From contig JXTB01000006.1 in NCBI GenBank assembly GCA_002914805.1, positions 2,489 through 66,488 of the forward strand: a stretch of 64,000 nt of DNA, written 5' to 3'. Positions 58,599 through 64,000 of the stretch are shown piece after piece. The notes beneath the pieces were generated by a model. That model did no database searches. It saw only the letters and a program-made list of their open reading frames with translations, and was not told the DNA's origin. Position numbers and translations under genes: made by a program. This stretch comes from Parasponia andersonii (taxonomy: Eukaryota > Streptophyta > Magnoliopsida > Rosales > Cannabaceae). Within the stretch, counting starts at the first letter, position 1; every line of letters begins with the position of its first letter.

Positions 58599-61341
58599 TG
58601 TAAAATCTGAAACTTTTAAAGGTCAAAATAGATTTTTTGCACTCAATAGCAAACTTATAAATAAGTAATTTTTGGAATAAAATAATAAAAATATCTGGAC
58701 TATTTTATATCTAAAATATTTTATTAATTTGTTATAGTATCCAATCTTTGCATATAAACCTCTAAAAATGCTCAAATTCTCAAAAAGAGAGGCTTCGAAG
58801 AGAGAAAAAGAGAGAAAGGAGCACTTTCCATCTGTGCTCTGTTGTGTTGCCACTGTTGCCCACTAGACCTACATTCTAACTCATGTCGAAGAGCTTTTGA
58901 AGTTGAAACCAACGCCACAAGTCTCGCCTCATTTCGACGTCAAACGAATCCGTAGCGGCTACGCAAAAATTCCGTTTCCAACTAGGTTTTCTGGCCACCG
59001 GAACATTATCTGACTTTCGTTTTCGACACCTCTAGCAAGTGGAGGCATGTCTCATTATCGCCAACCAGCTTCAATTAGTTTCTCGTCAAAATTCCTCTCC
59101 AGTAAGTTTTTACAATTTTACTATTTTTACTAACTATGTAAAAAATGATATTTACTAGGGCTGGCAATTTGTGTTATCGTGTCATGTTCGGGTCAACACA
59201 ATTACGCCACGATACGATAACACTTAACCTGAATACGACATAATTAATAAACGTGTCAAAAATTTAAACTCGAATATGACACAATTAATACATGTGTAAC
59301 AAGACACGACATGTGTAACCCATTTAAGAAACGTGTCATGTGTCATATTATGACCTGTTTGACACGATTATTCTAATTTAACACAATTATGCACTACTTA
59401 ATTTAATTTTACACCTAGAAATATGCTTATGATTAATCAAAATCATGTTTAATATATTAAAATATTAATAAATGTGTCGTATTAGTGTCGTATTGACATG
59501 ACATGAAAACGACACGTTTAATTAAATGGGTTACATGGGTCATTTTCGGGTTAAGCGGGTTGACCCAAAACCCACCCGTTTATTACACATATTACACGTG
59601 TCAACCCAAAATTGAAACGAAAATTAAATAGGTCACCCAAGCCTGTTTATTTCATGTCATTTTTGAGTCGTATCATCATGTCATGTAAAAAATTTCCAGC
59701 CCTAATATTTACATAATTATTTAGGTTAAATGATTTATTTACCTGAGATAAATGAATGAGATGAAAGAGGGTTAAAAATCATAAATAATCATGGTAAAAA
59801 GGATAATGGTAAGTGTGGTAAACAGTAATTAGAAAAAGAGGACATTTTCTAATTATTTTCAAAGGTGGTATTTATGTAATTCTAGGATTTTTGGGCTTAA
59901 TTATTGCTAGGGATCTCGAAATTGAGTTCTGACTCCAAATTTGGACATAGTGAGGTGGAGACATAAATTTTGATATAAAATATCACTACGTTTCATTGAG
60001 CAACAAAAATTAGAATTTCGTAGCATAAAATTGTACTGTTTTGCGTGCCATAATAAAATCCCGCACCGGGACCTGTTTTTGACAAAATATATGTCTAACT
60101 TAGCATATTTGGGTGCCTTGAATTCAGTGGTGACCTCCATTTCTGTGCTTAAAGCTTCGGTTGAAAAGTCACTTTTTCAAGTTAACTTGCCGTGAACCAG
60201 AAATTGATTTTTAAGCAACTGAGTGATCAATATGGGATTGTTTGAGTGTCATTGGCCTAGTATTACTACCATGATGAGGTGGTGGTTCGATTACCTAAAT
60301 TTTATATTTATTTTGGATTTTAATTGCATTAAAACTATTATGAAAACTCGTGATTTTACGATAGTTTATGAAATTGCAAATTATTAGATTGTGCTGGGAT
60401 TGGACTATTTTATACATATTTTTATATTGTGACTATGGGGTAAAATAGCGGTGTACTGTCCATGTACAGTAAATCCCAGAATAATGCCAAGTTGAATTTT
60501 AAAGCATGATTTGATTATTGGATGCATGGTTGTTGTATACTATTACACGTTGTACATACCATAGGATCACATACTTGAGTTCTATAATAGCATCACCGTA
60601 TTTTTAGATCGTTGGCAAGTTGCTGTAGTGCTATTTGAGAGATTCAGGCCCCTGCACAAGTTTTTATGGATATACCTATAGGTAATATCAGGATGCTGGG
60701 TACCTCTGCTACAGAGATATTACAGGATCGTGATGGGAGGGTGAGAGCTTACTTATATTCTTATTGATATATGATATGTACAATGATGTGGTTTGATTTT
60801 GGTTTTAAATAGGTGATTACTCTAGATACCATGGATTTATAAACTTGATTTATAAATAGATTTAAAGGAACTAACTATGCAGATTTGAGAAATTGCATCA
60901 ATCCAAAAGGTAATTAAATTCCTACTGAGCATGTAAATGCTCAACCCATTACTTTTTCCCACTCAGGCAGTACTCGATATGATTTTTGAGATTCAGGAGT
61001 AGTTAAGGAGGAGCTAGTTACCAAGTGGGAAACTAATAACTTTGTAAGATATTTTTGTTTATTTATTTTGGCTTGTAATAAAATACTTAAGGGCCTGTTT
61101 CACGGACTCGGTCTGTACAATTAGTGTATTAGATTGTGAAACTGCTGATGATGATGCTTAGTTTGTTTTAATAAATTTCATTAACAATCTTCATATAATG
61201 GTGATCACAAATATAATGGTGATCACAAAACTATGGAAATTTTACTATTAAAATTATTTTATAAATTTTTCAAAAAAAAATTTTTAATTTTCACTTGTGA
61301 AATTCTCTTTCTGCCACTAGCCTGAGGTATGGGTCGTGACA
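58599..61341 (+). repeat. 3' LTR of the plus-strand chromovirus, with nested MITE
   Basis: TGTAAAATC...GTCGTGACA. Total 2743 bp, of which 557 bp are the MITE at 59156-59704 and its target duplication. Preceded by 'gaatttcgggacgaaactcc' and a purine tract. Confidence 0.7.
59156..59704. mobile_element. hAT-type MITE, copy 2
   Basis: 549 bp with ends TAGGGCTGGCAAT and a right end TTTCCAGCCCTA. It is flanked by a perfect 8-bp target duplication (atatttac at 59148-59155 and 59705-59712). It is clearly the same family as 43572-44138 and in the same direction. It sits inside the 3' LTR of the plus-strand chromovirus, so it is younger than that insertion. Confidence 0.92.
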
Positions 61342-64000
61342 AAAGTTCTCTAGAGTATAGGCATCAGTGTAATAGAGTTTGAGCATTTTTTTAGTTCACC
61401 AGAGTAGCAATTATAGTACAATAATCGTTGCTTATTGATCATTGTATCCTGGAAAACAGATACCTAACAACCTCGAGCGTCTACTAAAAACAGGTGAATC
61501 TATTTTAAGGAAATTGTGTGATATAGAAACCCCAACTCCTCATTTTAATTGAGTGTTCTATTGATTTGGTATTGCTCTTGTTAATTTATTCATTCTACTA
61601 ATTTTGTATTGTTGTTGTTATTAAATTTCCAATATTTTGTATGTTGATTTATATGTTATATGAATATTTTGGCTAACATAGTTTAGTAGTACAACTTTAC
61701 TAGTTGGATGCTCTAAAGGCTGAGATACATTCCCCATTTCAAGTGACATGTGGTGCTTTATCCTAACTTCTAAGTACTAGGGGACCACAAAGGCAAAGTT
61801 CTACCTCTTTCTCATACAAGGGGTAAGCCATCATAATATCCGAATAACTTATTTGTCATTTCTTCCATCATTCTCTTGCACTCCTAATTTTGAGTACATT
61901 TTAACACTATTCATGGAAAGTTATTTGACAGACACCATATTGATACCCTATTTGAGATTTAGTGAAAAATTCATTTATAGTACTTAAAGGCTTTTTCAAC
62001 CTAGATGGTAGAGACAACACTTATATCAAATCTAAGTTTTTGGGACCTTTAATAAAAACTATTCGACAACGCATGGCAAAACAAACGAAAAAATACCAAC
62101 TAAACAAACTAGCAAAACTATGTCCCTATTTCGATAATGTAACTACAAGAGAACTGCAAAATAGTTTGAACATAGGTTAAATGTAATAATGGTACCTCAA
62201 TTATACATATTGTATTATTTTACCCCTAAATTTTTAATTTATATATTAATGACTCATGAATTATGAAATTATTACAACAATGACTCTTTTATTACAAACT
62301 GTTAGTTTTTTAACAAAAAAATAGTCATGGACAAAGTATATAATTAAGCATTATTTATTTCTATGGATCATAATCTCATTTTTGGCCATAGTTATTAAAC
62401 TATGCACTTTGCACATGACTTATTACTGTTAAAAATTTAATATTTTGTGAAAAAATGGTCATTGGTGTAGTAATTACATAGTCCTAGTAGTCTATTGTGT
62501 AAGTTAAAAATTCAAAATCTTATTCTTAACTATACTAACCAAATTGTATGCTCTGTAATGACTTAAATCTGTTAAATATTTATAATTTGTGACAAAATGA
62601 TCATTATTGCAATAATTACATAATTTAAGGACTATTACTATATACGTTAATAACTCAGAGACAAAGTTATAATACCCATGATTAGAATATCCTAGAATTA
62701 TTAAGTGTTACTTGTTATTAATTGCATTTAATATTATTAAATTTATATAGCATTTTTACCTAACTTGATTCTATGTAGTGATAATATTCAATAGTGCTCA
62801 ATCGACATATACTTGCCATAATAAAAAAATTATAACGTAAAGTTTACATTTACTATATGTTAAGAATTTTTATTTATAATTTTATATTTTGTTATGAGTG
62901 CACTATTGATCTAATTATCTTACATACATACTAAAAATTTTGTAGATTCCTAAAATAAAAAAAGTTGTAAATAATATAATCTAATACATTTATTTGAAGT
63001 TAATTAAAAAAATAATAGTTGTCATTAATGTTATTAATATTTAATTGAATTAATTTGGTATTTAATTATAATTTATATTTAATTTAAGTGTCATGTAAAA
63101 AAAAAAAAGAATGGCTGTAAATTATGAATAATTAGCTAACGTTAATTTTTAGCCAATAAAAATTTCCACTTATGTTTATATATGTCTAATATGTCCCTAA
63201 AATATTTCAATGTTAAATTATATTTGTTGTAGGAGAAATAAATAATTTTTGACCTGTTAGTGAAATAACACACAAAATTGACAAATTACGTGTTTAAACT
63301 CTAAAACTGCATAAATATTATTTTTATGTGTATTTTGTGATTTATTTTAATTTTGTATGCTAAAATATTGTATTAAGAATATTATTGTGAAATTTAACGT
63401 CAAATTGATTGGTGAGTAATGAGATATAATTTTTATATGAGCTGCTGCCAGTTTTGGTTATTGTTTTTGTATTAAATTTTGGAATTCCACACTAAAAGTA
63501 TATTTTATGAAATTATTTGTGGGATTATTGTATGAGATACTGGTTATATTTTATATTTGATATTTTTAATTTTATACATAAATTATGTTCATCTTAAGTG
63601 TATCAAAAATAAAATAGTCTTTCGAGAAATTTAATTAAAATAAAAAACATAAATTAAGTAAATTTGTATCTATAATACTGATGATGTAGATGGGGCATGT
63701 AAGTCGTAAGTATTCAAAGGACATTCTCACTTTTCTTGACTTTTTATTTTACTTGGACTTAAGGTAAGTAAACCATACTTAACTATTTTAATTGTTTATA
63801 TATTTTACATTGTATAATTATGTGTCATATGTGTTATATGTAGAAATTGATGACATATAACATATTGTTTTATGTGAGGCATAGTCATCCATATGCATGA
63901 CATTATTTTATAAAATGGTATGTTTCAAAAGAACAAAAGTTTTACAATGAAATAATTTTTCTGAAATTTTAATTAAAGATTTTGAAATGTAAGATTATAA
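61342..64000. other. AT-rich DNA, no gene recognised
   Basis: A 72-codon plus-strand frame (61962-62180) starts MKNSFIVLKGFFNLDGRDNT. It matches nothing I know and is probably chance. Between 62200 and 62680, phrases like 'gtaattacatag' and 'gacaaaatgatcattattgc' recur directly and inverted, which suggests a worn MITE. The rest, to the window end, shows no structure I can support. Confidence 0.45.

Larger units (their letters stand above)
54941..61341 (+). mobile_element. Ty3/gypsy chromovirus-like element, plus strand, no 5' LTR
   Basis: Broken fossil. It begins at or just after the end of the minus-strand element and lacks a recognisable 5' LTR and most of gag. Parts: zinc-knuckle/linker remnant (about 54990-55090), protease (55090-55420), RT (55511-56357), RNase H (56474-56950), integrase (57200-58374) and a chromodomain-like tail (58375-58510). 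A PPT (about 58585-58598) and the 3' LTR (58599-61341) follow. Many breaks. LTR ends resemble those of the neighbour (TGTAAAATC...GTCGTGACA) but the families differ. Confidence 0.78.

Noticed and set aside
61962-62180. 72-codon plus-strand frame near the right end
   Set aside because: No recognisable domain and no gene signals around it; length is within chance for this window.

Overview
The window is nuclear DNA of a flowering plant, most likely a eudicot. It is AT-rich and intron-bearing, and it is dominated by plant transposable elements: a Helitron with an RPA companion gene, a Tat-lineage Ty3/gypsy element with an antisense extra ORF, a Ty1/copia element primed by initiator tRNA-Met, chromovirus-type Ty3/gypsy elements and hAT-type MITEs. 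Two intact-looking host genes stand out: a circadian-clock pseudo-response regulator close to PRR9 (8 coding exons, 35693-39960) and a single-exon NDR1/HIN1-like LEA_2 membrane protein (42361-43059).

Layout. 1-2069: AT-rich, no gene. 2070-8600 (up to 8981): decayed Helitron on the minus strand, RepHel first and RPA1-like gene after it. 9000-14900: AT-rich gene-free DNA with several repeat layers, including a 430-bp segment present twice. 15043-27941: a 12.9-kb Tat-lineage Ty3/gypsy element on the minus strand, with two 810-bp LTRs, PBS, gag-pol with two RNase H regions, two tandem arrays and an antisense ORF on the plus strand. 28524-34851: very decayed Ty1/copia element on the plus strand, ending about 0.8 kb upstream of PRR9. 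34852-39960: PRR9 promoter and gene. 42361-43059: the NHL gene. 43572-44138: hAT-type MITE. 44339-46490: probable solo LTR. 48430-54940: chromovirus on the minus strand. 54941-61341: second chromovirus on the plus strand, back to back with the first and carrying another copy of the MITE in its 3' LTR. 61342-64000: AT-rich, no gene.

The two host genes look unrelated: PRR9-type proteins repress morning clock genes in the nucleus, and NHL proteins are membrane-anchored. I see no operon-like or cluster-like system, and nothing I can defend as a wholly new biological system. The most useful leads are the disturbed start region of PRR9 (a 7-codon upstream ORF where a one-base difference would extend the protein), the antisense ORF and satellite-like arrays of the Tat element, an array of 16-bp palindromes in the copia leader, and a 112-codon open RPA C-terminal exon in the otherwise dead Helitron. 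All coordinates and identities were read by eye; no alignment or database search was run.
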